Below are positions 23,305 to 31,564 of a stretch of DNA of 44,730 nucleotides, one piece after another. This stretch comes from JALZDI01 sp965653225 (GTDB lineage: Bacteria; Actinomycetota; Actinomycetes; Propionibacteriales; Nocardioidaceae). The stretch is taken from the NCBI GenBank assembly GCA_965653225.1, contig CBFGZI010000019.1, forward strand, positions 1 to 44,730. Direction: 5' to 3'. A model generated the notes under the pieces. The model made no database searches. It worked only from the letters and a program-made list of their open reading frames with translations, and had not been told where the DNA came from. Both the position numbers and the translations under genes were made by a program. Every line of letters begins with the position of its first letter. Positions within the stretch are counted from its first letter, which is position 1.

Positions 23305-23763
23305 TCAGTGCGGCCGCCAGGCCTCCTCGTCCTCGGTGCGGTCAAGCACCTCTTCCGGAAGCTCGCCGCGGGCCAGGTCGGCGATGCTGACCCGCTCGAA
23401 CACGTCGCGCAGGCTGCTGCGCGCGGCGATCCACACCGGCTGCAGCACCGCGGCCGCGTCGTTGTAGGTGACCGCTTCCGGGCGCAGCCCGTACACGCTG
23501 ACGAGCGGCCCGTCGACCGCCCTGATGACGTCCGCGACCGTGACGTCGGTCGGCGAGACCGCCAGCCGCCATCCCCCTGACTGGCCCCGCTGGCTCACCA
23601 CGACTCCGGCTCGCCGGAGGTCGGCCAGGATGGACTGCAGGAAGCCGTGGGGGATGTCCTGCCTCTTGCCGAGCTCCTCGGCCGAGACAGGCCCCTCATC
23701 GGTGCGGCTGGCGATCTCGATCAGCGCTCGCAGCGCGTAGTCCGACTTGGCTGTGACCCGCAT
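23305..23763 (-). CDS. Rrf2-family transcriptional regulator without cysteines
   Basis: A 152-residue winged-helix regulator. The Rrf2 signature MRVTAKSDYALRALIEIA is followed by LQSILADLRRAGVVVSQRGQSGGWRLA (recognition helix and wing) and a dimerisation helix at 110-130. Fe-S sensors of this family (IscR, NsrR, RsrR) need cysteines, and this protein has none, so it should be of the CymR kind that senses sulfur status through a metabolite or partner. It lies between the TSUP transporter and the sulfonate operon. A perfect palindrome 8 bases upstream of its start suggests autoregulation. Confidence 0.88.
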   Translation of the reverse strand: MRVTAKSDYALRALIEIASRTDEGPVSAEELGKRQDIPHGFLQSILADLRRAGVVVSQRGQSGGWRLAVSPTDVTVADVIRAVDGPLVSVYGLRPEAVTYNDAAAVLQPVWIAARSSLRDVFERVSIADLARGELPEEVLDRTEDEEAWRPH

Positions 23764-23770
23764 GGAGTCA

Positions 23771-23785
23771 AAGTCTGTCAGACTT
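23771..23785. promoter_or_regulatory. Perfect palindrome before the Rrf2 gene
   Basis: AAGTCTG-T-CAGACTT is a perfect 7-1-7 inverted repeat, 8 bases upstream of the rrf2 start and within the 33-bp gap to the TSUP gene. Its place fits an autoregulatory operator. Confidence 0.5.
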
Positions 23786-23796
23786 CGGTTGTTTCC

Positions 23797-24711
23797 TCAG
23801 GCAGTGACCGCGTCAGAAGTGATGTCGGGTGTCGCGGCGGCGCGCTTCGAGGCCCGCTCGGAGGCCACCGCGCCGGCGATCAGCGACACCCACACCAGCG
23901 CGAGGACGCCGACGATGGCCCACCCGGTGACCGAGGTCTCGTCCATGCCGAACCAGCTCTCGAGCATGGTCTGGGCGTTGACCAGGACGATGAAGCCACC
24001 GGCGGCGACCCCCAGCACCCGCGGCGCGAGGTGCCGCACGATCCAGGCGGCGATGGGCGCGGCGATCGCGCCGCCGGCCAGCAGAGCAAGGGCCCAGGTG
24101 AAGTTGATGCCCTGCGAGCCGAGCGCCCACAGGAAGCCCAGCGAGGCGCCCACGGACACGACGAACTCGGAGGTGTCGATCGAGCCGATGACCTTGCGCG
24201 GCTCCAGGCGGCCGGACGAGAGCAGCGACGTCGTGCCCACCGGGCCCCAGCCGCCTCCGCCGATGGCGTCCATCAGGCCGGCGACGACGCCGAGCGGTGC
24301 GAGGAAGAGCGCCGACGGGCGGCCCTTGAACTCCGGCCGGCGGCCACCGAGGCGCAGGAAGCGGTACAGCACGTACAGGCCCAGCGCGGTGAGCAGCAGC
24401 GCCACCCACGGCTTGGCCAGGTCACCGTCGAGGTTGGCCAGGAAGGTGGCGCCGAAGAAGGCGCCCACGCCGCCGGGGACGGCCAGGATGCTGACCGTGC
24501 GCCAGTCGACGTTGCCGAACTTCCAGTGCGACGCACCCGAGATGAGGGTGGTCCCGAGCTCGGAGAAGTGCACGGCGGCAGACGCGGCCGCCGGCGCGAC
24601 GCCGACGGCCAGGAGCATGGTCGACGACGTGACGCCGTAGGCCATGCCCAGAGAGCCGTCGACCAGCTGGGCCACCAGCCCGACGATCCCTAGGAGAACA
24701 AGGCTGCGCAT
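23797..24711 (-). CDS. TSUP-family anion transporter (TauE/SafE type)
   Basis: A 304-residue integral membrane protein with about eight membrane segments and the internal repeat typical of TSUP: VAQLVDGSLGMAYGVTSSTMLL near the start and LGVVAGLMDAIGGGGWGPVGTTSLL after the middle. TSUP proteins export sulfite or move organosulfur anions. In this setting it may remove sulfite formed by SsuD, or import the sulfonate. The second ATG (24711) has AAGGG about 8 bases upstream, while the first (24717) would be only 2 bases away from it. The C-terminal tail (EASKR-like, charged) is cytosolic. Confidence 0.88.
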   Translation of the reverse strand: MRSLVLLGIVGLVAQLVDGSLGMAYGVTSSTMLLAVGVAPAAASAAVHFSELGTTLISGASHWKFGNVDWRTVSILAVPGGVGAFFGATFLANLDGDLAKPWVALLLTALGLYVLYRFLRLGGRRPEFKGRPSALFLAPLGVVAGLMDAIGGGGWGPVGTTSLLSSGRLEPRKVIGSIDTSEFVVSVGASLGFLWALGSQGINFTWALALLAGGAIAAPIAAWIVRHLAPRVLGVAAGGFIVLVNAQTMLESWFGMDETSVTGWAIVGVLALVWVSLIAGAVASERASKRAAATPDITSDAVTA

Positions 24712-24731
24712 GGGCATGGCCCTTTCTTAGG

Positions 24732-24754
24732 TAAAGTTTATTTGTTGACTAGAT
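24732..24754 (-). promoter_or_regulatory. AT-rich promoter element of the TSUP gene
   Basis: TAAAGTTTA (24732-24740, palindromic) joins TTTGTTGACTAGAT (24741-24754), giving one of the most AT-rich patches in the window, 21-43 bases before the chosen TSUP start. The second part resembles the element at 23078-23092. Confidence 0.35.
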
Positions 24755-24916
24755 TATGGACGCTTTCGGGGGCCGTCAACGGGAAACCGGGGTTTCTCGG
24801 CGCGTCCTGGCCCGTGCGACTCGGCCCGGACGCGCGGGAAGCACGCGGCGAAAGGTCCTCGACCGGGCCTGAATGGGAGACGCACGTCACATCGCCCGTA
24901 CGGGAGGTTGACTTAG

Positions 24917-24954
24917 TTACTCATGGGTACCATGGTCTCGTTACTCATGAGTAA
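24917..24954 (+). promoter_or_regulatory. Double operator upstream of fadE5
   Basis: TTACTCATGAGTAA at 24941-24954 is a perfect 14-bp palindrome. TTACTCATGGGTAC at 24917-24930 is an imperfect copy, 24 bases away (about two helical turns). TTGACT at 24909-24914 may be a -35 box. The palindrome ends 42 bases before the fadE5 start. TetR-family repressors of fatty-acid genes in actinobacteria bind sites of this kind, though no such regulator is encoded here. Confidence 0.6.
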
Positions 24955-24996
24955 GGACGCCGCGACGCGGCCCCGCGACCTGAAGGTGGACCCGCA

Positions 24997-26859
24997 GTGA
25001 GCCACTACAAGAGCAACGTCCGCGACATCGAGTTCAACCTGTTCGAGGTCTTCGGCCGCGATGCCGTGCTCGGACAGGGCCTCTACGACGAGGTCGACGT
25101 CGACACCGCCCGCAGCATCCTCGGCGAGGTCGACCGGCTCGCGCGCGAGGAGCTGGCCGCGTCCTTCGAGGAGGGTGACCGCAACCCGCCCGTCTTCGAC
25201 CCGGCGACCAACGAGGTCACGATGCCGGAGGCGTTCAAGAAGAGCTACCAGGCCTACATGGACGCCGAGTGGTTCCGGCTGGAGCTGCCCGCCGAGCTCG
25301 GCGGCCAGCCGACACCGGCCTCGCTGCGCTGGTCGGTCGCGGAGCTGGTGCTCGGCGCCAACCCGCCGGTCCACATGTACTCCGCCGGCCCCGGCTTCGG
25401 ACACGTCGTGTGGCGCAACGGCAACGAGCGCGACAAGCAGATCGCCCGGCACATGGTCGAGCGCAAGTGGGGCGCCACCATGGTGCTGACCGAGCCCGAC
25501 GCCGGCTCCGACGTGGGCGCCGGCCGCGCCAAGGCGATCCCGCAGGCCGACGGCAGCTGGCACATCGAGGGCGTGAAGCGCTTCATCACCTCCGCCGAGC
25601 ACGACATGACCGAGAACATCGTGCACCTGGTGCTGGCCCGTCCGGTCGGCGTCGAGGGCGCCGGCGGCCCCGGCACCAAGGGCCTGTCCCTGTTCATCGT
25701 GCCCAAGCACCACTTCGACCTCGAGACCGGCGAGCTGACCGGCGAGCGCAACGGCGCCTACGTGACCAACGTCGAGCACAAGATGGGCATCAAGGTGTCC
25801 ACCACCTGCGAGGTCACCTTCGGCGAGAAGCACCCGGCCAAGGGCTGGCTGCTCGGCGAGGTGCACAACGGCATCGCGCAGATGTTCCAGGTGATCGAGC
25901 ACGCGCGGATGATGGTCGGCACCAAGGCCATCGCGACGCTGTCGAGTGGCTACCTCAACGCGCTGGAGTACGCCAAGTCGCGGGTGCAGGGCCCCGACCT
26001 CGCCCACGCCGCGGACAAGAGCGCACCGCGGGTCACCATCACCCACCACCCCGACGTACGTCGCTCGCTGATGATGCAGAAGTCGTTCGCCGAGGCCCTG
26101 CGCGCGCTGGTGATCTACACCGCCACCTACCAGGACCGGGTGGCCATGGCCGAGCACAACGGCGAGACCGACGAGCTGGCCGAGCGGGTCAACGACCTGC
26201 TGCTGCCGATCGTGAAGGGCTACGGCTCCGAGCGGTCCTGGGTGCTGCTGGGCACCGAGTCGCTGCAGACCTTCGGCGGCTCGGGCTTCCTGCAGGACTA
26301 CCCGATCGAGCAGTACGTCCGCGACGCCAAGATCGACACCCTGTACGAGGGCACCACGGCGATCCAGGGCATGGACCTGTTCTTCCGCAAGATCGTCAAG
26401 GACCAGGGCAAGGCGCTGGGCCACCTGGCCGCGGAGATCGAGCGGTTCCTCGACGAGGAGTCCGGCAACGGCCGCCTCAAGCAGGAGCGCCAGCTGCTGG
26501 CCCAGGGCCTGGAGGACGTGCAGGCGATGGTCGGCCTGATGGTCGAGCAGCTGATGTCGGCCAACCCGCAGGCCGAGGGCGGCGACGAGCAGAACGTGTA
26601 CAAGGTCGGTCTCAACACCTCCCGCCTGCTGTGCGCGCTCGGCGACCTGGTCTGCTCCTGGCTGCTGCTGCGCCAGGCCGAGGTGGCGCTGGCGGCCCTC
26701 GGCGGCGACGTCAGCGGCAAGGACAAGGCCTTCTACGAGGGCAAGGTCGCGGGTGCGCAGTTCTTCGCCCGCAACGTGCTCCCGAAGCTGTCGGCCGAGC
26801 GAGCCATCGCCGAGTCGACCGACCTGTCGATCATGGAGCTCGACGAGTCCGCCTTCTAG
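24997..26859 (+). CDS. fadE5: Acyl-CoA dehydrogenase of the FadE5 type
   Basis: A 620-residue FAD enzyme that introduces the first double bond in fatty acyl-CoA beta-oxidation. It is longer than classical acyl-CoA dehydrogenases (about 380) because of a C-terminal extra helical domain (about 480-620), as in mycobacterial FadE5. The start MSHYKSNVRDIEFNLFEV and the end IMELDESAF match my memory of that protein. Substrate-binding TMVLTEPDAGSDVGAG is at about 162-177, and the catalytic base is Glu451 in LYEGTTAIQ. GTGGACCCGCAG precedes the ATG, with GAAGGTGGA nearby. It stands alone, with a strong terminator behind and the double operator in front. Confidence 0.93.
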   Translation: MSHYKSNVRDIEFNLFEVFGRDAVLGQGLYDEVDVDTARSILGEVDRLAREELAASFEEGDRNPPVFDPATNEVTMPEAFKKSYQAYMDAEWFRLELPAELGGQPTPASLRWSVAELVLGANPPVHMYSAGPGFGHVVWRNGNERDKQIARHMVERKWGATMVLTEPDAGSDVGAGRAKAIPQADGSWHIEGVKRFITSAEHDMTENIVHLVLARPVGVEGAGGPGTKGLSLFIVPKHHFDLETGELTGERNGAYVTNVEHKMGIKVSTTCEVTFGEKHPAKGWLLGEVHNGIAQMFQVIEHARMMVGTKAIATLSSGYLNALEYAKSRVQGPDLAHAADKSAPRVTITHHPDVRRSLMMQKSFAEALRALVIYTATYQDRVAMAEHNGETDELAERVNDLLLPIVKGYGSERSWVLLGTESLQTFGGSGFLQDYPIEQYVRDAKIDTLYEGTTAIQGMDLFFRKIVKDQGKALGHLAAEIERFLDEESGNGRLKQERQLLAQGLEDVQAMVGLMVEQLMSANPQAEGGDEQNVYKVGLNTSRLLCALGDLVCSWLLLRQAEVALAALGGDVSGKDKAFYEGKVAGAQFFARNVLPKLSAERAIAESTDLSIMELDESAF

Positions 26860-26905
26860 CAGCGACCTCTGGCCGGCGTCTCGGCCAGCTCGTGGTGGAG
26901 AGCCG

Positions 26906-26947
26906 ACGGCCGGGCACATGATTCAGGTGCCCGGCCGTGGGTAATTT
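26906..26947 (+). terminator. Rho-independent terminator of fadE5
   Basis: A perfect 12-bp stem (ACGGCCGGGCAC and GTGCCCGGCCGT, 26906-26917 and 26927-26938) has a 9-base loop and is followed by TAATTTT. It stands 47 bases after the fadE5 stop. Confidence 0.85.
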
Positions 26948-27076
26948 TCGATATATCCCGAGCCCAGACGCCGCGCGCCGGCTCCGTAGCGGTGTGCCAT
27001 CATCGATGGCCCGCCACGATCGTTGGCAAGCAGTGCGGCGACCTGGACTGTCGCCCATATGTGAAGGAGTAACCCA

Positions 27077-27301
27077 ATGGGCATCGGTTTGGGCATCGTG
27101 CTGATCGTCGCCGGCGCAATTCTGCGCTGGGCGGTGGACTTCAACCTGCCGTTCATCGACGACGACAACCTCGGCGTGATCCTGCTGGCCGCGGGGGCGC
27201 TGGCCGTCATTCTGGCGCTGGTGATGAACGCCCAGCGCAGCCGCACCAAGCACACCGTCGAGGACCGCCGCTACGACGACCGCCACGGCGACCGCTACTG
27301 A
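27077..27301 (+). CDS. Small two-helix membrane protein (DUF6458-like)
   Basis: A 74-residue protein with two membrane segments (about 3-20 and 32-50) joined by NLPFIDDDNLGV, then a charged tail rich in Arg, Asp and Tyr. MGIGLGIVLIVAGAILRWAV and the DDDNLG turn are typical of small actinobacterial proteins classed as DUF6458. Function is unknown. GAAGGAG lies at ideal distance from the ATG. Confidence 0.8.
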   Translation: MGIGLGIVLIVAGAILRWAVDFNLPFIDDDNLGVILLAAGALAVILALVMNAQRSRTKHTVEDRRYDDRHGDRY

Positions 27302-27383
27302 GCCGCTCCTCGCCGCATGCACGGCCGCCCACGATTTGGCCGGCAGTGTTGCGATCGCGCCGATTTCCCTAGAGTCTCCGGCC

Positions 27384-28190
27384 ATGAACCTCCTCGCCAC
27401 GTACGTGGCCGCCTGGAAGAGCTGTGCCGCCGACGTCGAGGAGCTGCTGCTCTCCCTCGACGATGACGACTGGTCGCGCGAGACCGACTGCCCGGGCTGG
27501 TCGGTCCGCGACGTCGCCGCACACATCGCCGCGCTCGAGTCCGAGCTGGCCGGTGACGGCGGCCCCGAGGTGGAGCCGGCAGACCAGGAGGGTGCCGGAG
27601 GCAACCTCAGCGCGGCGTACACCCAGGCCGGCATCGACGAGCGGAGCGACCGCACCCCGCACGAGCTGATCGACGAGTTCACCGACGCCGTCCGGCGGCG
27701 CGCGGCGAAGGTCGACGCCGACCCGCCCCGGGACCCGAAGGCCAAGCCCGAGCGCACACCGGCTGGGGTCGAGTGGGACCAGCAGACCCTCCTGCGCAAC
27801 CGCGTGGTCGACCTGTGGGTACACGAGCAGGACATCCGCCGAGCGGTGGACCGCCCCGGAGACCTCGACACCCCGGCCGCGGAGGTCGTGACCGAGACGC
27901 TGCTGTCGGCGCTGCCGTACGTGATCGCCAAGCGGGCCGGCGCCGAGCCGGGCACTACGGTGCTGGTCGTGCTCGACAACCGGCAGGCGGCGTACGAGGT
28001 CAACGGCAACGGACGGTGCAAGCCCGTCGACGACGTGCCCACCAACCCGACCGTGCGGCTGCAGATGGACACCGAGACCCTGGCGATCCTCGGCGCGGGC
28101 CGGCGCGACCCGCTGACCGTCGAGGTGGTCATCGGCGGCGACCGCAGCCTCGGCGAGCGCATCGTGCAGGAGATGGTGGTGATCCGGTGA
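27384..28190 (+). CDS. Maleylpyruvate-isomerase-family protein (DinB-like, mycothiol type)
   Basis: A 268-residue protein. The N-terminal DinB-like helical bundle has CPGWSVRDVAAHIAALE (about 38-54) and RVVDLWVHEQDIRRAVDRPG (about 139-158), with His residues as likely metal ligands. A C-terminal SCP2-like part holds VNGNGRCKPVDDVPTNPTVRLQMDTETL. This is the layout of the actinobacterial TIGR03083 group related to mycothiol-dependent maleylpyruvate isomerase. The substrate is unknown. Its stop overlaps the following SDR start (GTGA), so the two are coupled. Confidence 0.85.
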   Translation: MNLLATYVAAWKSCAADVEELLLSLDDDDWSRETDCPGWSVRDVAAHIAALESELAGDGGPEVEPADQEGAGGNLSAAYTQAGIDERSDRTPHELIDEFTDAVRRRAAKVDADPPRDPKAKPERTPAGVEWDQQTLLRNRVVDLWVHEQDIRRAVDRPGDLDTPAAEVVTETLLSALPYVIAKRAGAEPGTTVLVVLDNRQAAYEVNGNGRCKPVDDVPTNPTVRLQMDTETLAILGAGRRDPLTVEVVIGGDRSLGERIVQEMVVIR

Positions 28191-29113
28191 GAGCCCCGGT
28201 GTGGACCGCGAACGACATACCCGACCTGCACGGGCGCCGCGCCCTGGTCACCGGCGTCACCGGCGACCTGGGCCGGGAGACCGCCCGCGAGCTGGCCCGC
28301 GCGGGCGCGCAGGTGGTCCTCGCGGCCCGCAACGAGACTCGTCTTGCCGAGGTGGCCGGGGCGCTCGAGGCAGACCTGCCCGGCGCCCGGCTCGACACGG
28401 TTCGTCTGGACCTGGCGGATCTGTCCAGCGTGCGGCAGGCCGCCGAGAACGTGCTCAAGAGCCACGACACCCTCGACATCCTGGTCAACAACGCGGGCGT
28501 CATGGCCACGCCACCGCGCCGGACCGCCGACGGCTTCGAGCTGCAGCTGGGCACCAACCACTTCGGCCACTTCGCACTCACCGGTCTGCTGATGCCGGCC
28601 CTGGGTGCCGCCCGGGTCGTCACGGTCAGCTCGCAGATGCACCGGGCGGCCCTGCGGGCACCGCTCGGCGACCCGCACGAGCACGGGCGCTACCAGAAGT
28701 GGGTCGCGTACGGCGAGTCCAAGCTCGCCAACCTGCTGTTCATGCGCGAGCTCGACCGGCGCGCTCGGGCGGCCGGTCTGAGCCTGACCAGCGTCGCCGC
28801 ACACCCCGGCTACGCCTCCACGCATCTGCAGACCAGCGGGCCCCAGATGGGCGGGAAGTCGGTGTCGTCACGGGTGATGGCTGCGGCGAGCCCGGTGCTG
28901 GGCCAGGCGCCCGAGATGGGTGCCCTGCCCAGCCTGTACGCCGCGACGTACCCCGGGCTGCCGGGAGGCACGTACGTGGGCCCGTCGCGCTGGATGGAGA
29001 TGCGTGGAACACCCAAGGTTGTCGGCATGTCCCGCGCCGCGAGGAGCGAGAAGTCGGCCGCCAGGCTCTGGGACCTGAGCGAAAAGGCAACGGGCGTCAC
29101 GTTCTTGTCCTGA
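28187..29113 (+). CDS. Short-chain dehydrogenase/reductase (retinol-dehydrogenase-like)
   Basis: A 308-residue Rossmann enzyme. The cofactor motif is ALVTGVTGDLGRETA, in which the middle glycine of TGxxxGxG is replaced by Asp. NNAG follows, then VTVSSQMH with the catalytic serine and YGESKLANL with Tyr and Lys. This is the arrangement of the RDH/WWOX-like group, which often acts on hydrophobic alcohols. GTG at 28187 overlaps the preceding stop; another GTG 12 bases later is possible. Confidence 0.88.
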   Translation: MRAPVWTANDIPDLHGRRALVTGVTGDLGRETARELARAGAQVVLAARNETRLAEVAGALEADLPGARLDTVRLDLADLSSVRQAAENVLKSHDTLDILVNNAGVMATPPRRTADGFELQLGTNHFGHFALTGLLMPALGAARVVTVSSQMHRAALRAPLGDPHEHGRYQKWVAYGESKLANLLFMRELDRRARAAGLSLTSVAAHPGYASTHLQTSGPQMGGKSVSSRVMAAASPVLGQAPEMGALPSLYAATYPGLPGGTYVGPSRWMEMRGTPKVVGMSRAARSEKSAARLWDLSEKATGVTFLS

Positions 29114-29201
29114 GTCACCTAGGCTTTCCCGTTGTGCTGACCTCACCGCAGCCCTCGGACTCGCGGGCGCAGGCCCGCGCCGCCGTCGGGGGGAGCCATC
29201 C

Positions 29202-31541
29202 ATGAGCCGCGCCTTCATCGTCCGCGCGCTGATCACCGTCGCGGTACTTGTGCTGTCCGGGTATATCGCGATCACCCAGAAGCCGACGCTGGGTCTCGAC
29301 CTGCGCGGGGGCACCCAGATCACGCTGCAGGTCCTCGACTCCCCCAACTCCGACCTGACGGCCAACGCGGAGACCACGAACCAGGTGCTGGCCGTCATGC
29401 GCAACCGGGTCGACGCGCTCGGTGTGTCCGAGCCGACGCTGGTCCGGTCCGGCGACGACCAGATCATCATCGAGCTGCCGGGCCTGACCGACCCCCGGGC
29501 CGCCGCCAACGCCATCGGGCAGCAGGCCCAGCTGAGCTTCCACTCCGTCGAGGGCGTCGCCCCGCCGCCGCAGGTCAAGAAGGGCCAGCAGCCGCCGCAG
29601 GGCGACCTCGACCCCGGGCCGGGCCTCACCCTGCTCGACGAGTCCGGGCAGCCGCTGAAGCTGGGGACGCCGGCGGCCCTGACCGGCTCGGGTGTCTCCG
29701 ACGCCTCTGCCGTGCTGGAGACCGGCGCCTGGAACGTGTCGGTCGACTTCACCGGCGGCGGCGAGGACGCCTGGACCCAGCTGACCGGGAAGGCCGCGTG
29801 CCAGCCCGCCGGCTCGCCGGAACGGCGCATCGCGATCGTGCTGGACAACAAGATCATCTCCTCGCCGCAGGTCGACCCCAGCGTCGCGTGCCACGTCGGC
29901 ATCGTCGGCGGCCAGACCCTGATCACCGGCAACTTCACCCAGGCCAAGGCGAACAACCTCGCGGTGCTGATCCAGGGCGGCGCGCTGCCGCTGCCGGTCA
30001 AGATCATCTCCCAGAGCGTGGTCGGCCCGAGCCTGGGCGAGAACGCGATCGACGCGAGCGCGCAGGCCGCCGCGATCGGCATCATCCTGACCGGGCTCTA
30101 CATCATCGCCGCGTACCGGCTGATGGGCCTGATGGCGACCATCGCGCTGGCCTGCTACGCCGTGATCTCCTACGCGACGCTGGTCGGTCTCGGGTCGACC
30201 CTGACGTTGCCCGGCCTGGCCGGGTTCGTGCTCGCGATCGGCATGGCGATCGACGCGAACGTGCTGGTGTTCGAGCGAACGCGCGAAGAGACCATGGCCG
30301 GCAAGACCACTCTGCGAAGATCGCTCGGCACCGGCTTCAACAAGGCCTGGAGCGCGATCCTCGACTCCAACGTCACGACCCTCCTCGCGGCCGCACTGCT
30401 GTTCTTCCTGGCCACCGGACCGGTCCGTGGCTTCGGCGTCACGCTGACGATCGGTGTTCTCGCGTCCATGGTGTCGGCGCTGATCGTGGCGAGGGTCTTC
30501 ACCGAGTGGCTGTCCAACCGCAAGTGGCTGACCAAGCACCCGGAGTGGTCCGGCGTCAGTCGCACCGGCGCGGTGCGCAACTGGCTGCTACGCAAGAACC
30601 CCGACATCATGGGCCGACGACGGCTGTGGATCACGCTGTCGACCATCGCCGTGATCCTCGCGGTCTCCGGTATCGCCATCCGCGGGCTCAACCTCGGCGT
30701 TGAGTTCACCGGCGGGCGGCAGATCGAGTACGACACCGCCAAGCCGATCAACGGCAACGTCGCCCGGGCCGCCGTCGCCGACGCCGGGTTCTCGCAGGCG
30801 ATCGTGCAGGCGACCAAGGGCGGCCACATCTCGGTGCGGCTCGAGCCGATCAACAACGCCCAGGAACAGAAGATCGAGAACTCGCTGGAGCAGGTCGCCG
30901 GGAAGGTGAGCGTGGTCCAGGACCAGTTCATCGGCCCGAGCCTCGGCACGGACCTGCGGGACAAGGCGCTTTTGGCGTTCGCGTTCGCGCTGGGCGCGCA
31001 GATGCTCTACATGGCGTTCCGGTTCCGATGGACGTTCTCGGTCGCGGCCGTGCTGGCGATGTTCCACGACGTGCTGATCGTGACCGGTCTGTTCGCCTGG
31101 CTGGGCAAGCCGATCGACTCCACCTACCTCGCGGCAGCGCTGACCATCATCGGTCTGTCCGTCAACGACACGGTGGTGGTGTTCGACAGGGTGCGTGAGG
31201 ACTGGGCGCTGTCGCCGCGTTCGCAGTTTGCGAAGGTGGCCAATACGGCGGTGCTCGCGACCGTTCCGCGTACGGTCAACACCGGTCTGGGTGCGATGTT
31301 CATCCTGGCCGCGCTGACGGTGCTGGGCGGCACGTCGCTGACCAACTTCTCGCTGGCGCTGCTGGTGGGTCTGCTGATCGGTACCTACTCCTCGGCGTTC
31401 TTCGCCACGCCGCTGACGGTGGAGTTCCAGTCGCACTCCAAGCACGGGCCGCCGGCGGAGAAGTCGAAGAAGCAACGCGCCTCGAGCCCGTGGGACCGGG
31501 GTGGTCGCAACCGTGCCGACAACAGCGGCGCCGTGGTCTGA
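29202..31541 (+). CDS. secDF: SecD-SecF fusion, protein translocase subunit
   Basis: A 779-residue membrane protein that uses the proton gradient to help pull exported proteins through SecYEG. The SecD half (1 to about 455) has a first membrane segment, LGLDLRGGTQITLQV, the periplasmic P1 domain with a Pro/Gln-rich insert at about 125-140, and SVVGPSLGENAIDASAQAAAIG before its six-helix bundle. The SecF half has LNLGVEFTGGRQIEYD and FIGPSLGTDLRDKALLAF, with LSVNDTVVVFDRVRE. Actinobacteria usually encode SecD and SecF separately next to yajC and ruvB. A one-piece protein away from those genes suggests a second system. The C-terminal tail is basic. Confidence 0.92.
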   Translation: MSRAFIVRALITVAVLVLSGYIAITQKPTLGLDLRGGTQITLQVLDSPNSDLTANAETTNQVLAVMRNRVDALGVSEPTLVRSGDDQIIIELPGLTDPRAAANAIGQQAQLSFHSVEGVAPPPQVKKGQQPPQGDLDPGPGLTLLDESGQPLKLGTPAALTGSGVSDASAVLETGAWNVSVDFTGGGEDAWTQLTGKAACQPAGSPERRIAIVLDNKIISSPQVDPSVACHVGIVGGQTLITGNFTQAKANNLAVLIQGGALPLPVKIISQSVVGPSLGENAIDASAQAAAIGIILTGLYIIAAYRLMGLMATIALACYAVISYATLVGLGSTLTLPGLAGFVLAIGMAIDANVLVFERTREETMAGKTTLRRSLGTGFNKAWSAILDSNVTTLLAAALLFFLATGPVRGFGVTLTIGVLASMVSALIVARVFTEWLSNRKWLTKHPEWSGVSRTGAVRNWLLRKNPDIMGRRRLWITLSTIAVILAVSGIAIRGLNLGVEFTGGRQIEYDTAKPINGNVARAAVADAGFSQAIVQATKGGHISVRLEPINNAQEQKIENSLEQVAGKVSVVQDQFIGPSLGTDLRDKALLAFAFALGAQMLYMAFRFRWTFSVAAVLAMFHDVLIVTGLFAWLGKPIDSTYLAAALTIIGLSVNDTVVVFDRVREDWALSPRSQFAKVANTAVLATVPRTVNTGLGAMFILAALTVLGGTSLTNFSLALLVGLLIGTYSSAFFATPLTVEFQSHSKHGPPAEKSKKQRASSPWDRGGRNRADNSGAVV

Positions 31542-31564
31542 CGCGCAGCGGCCGGCCCCGCGTA

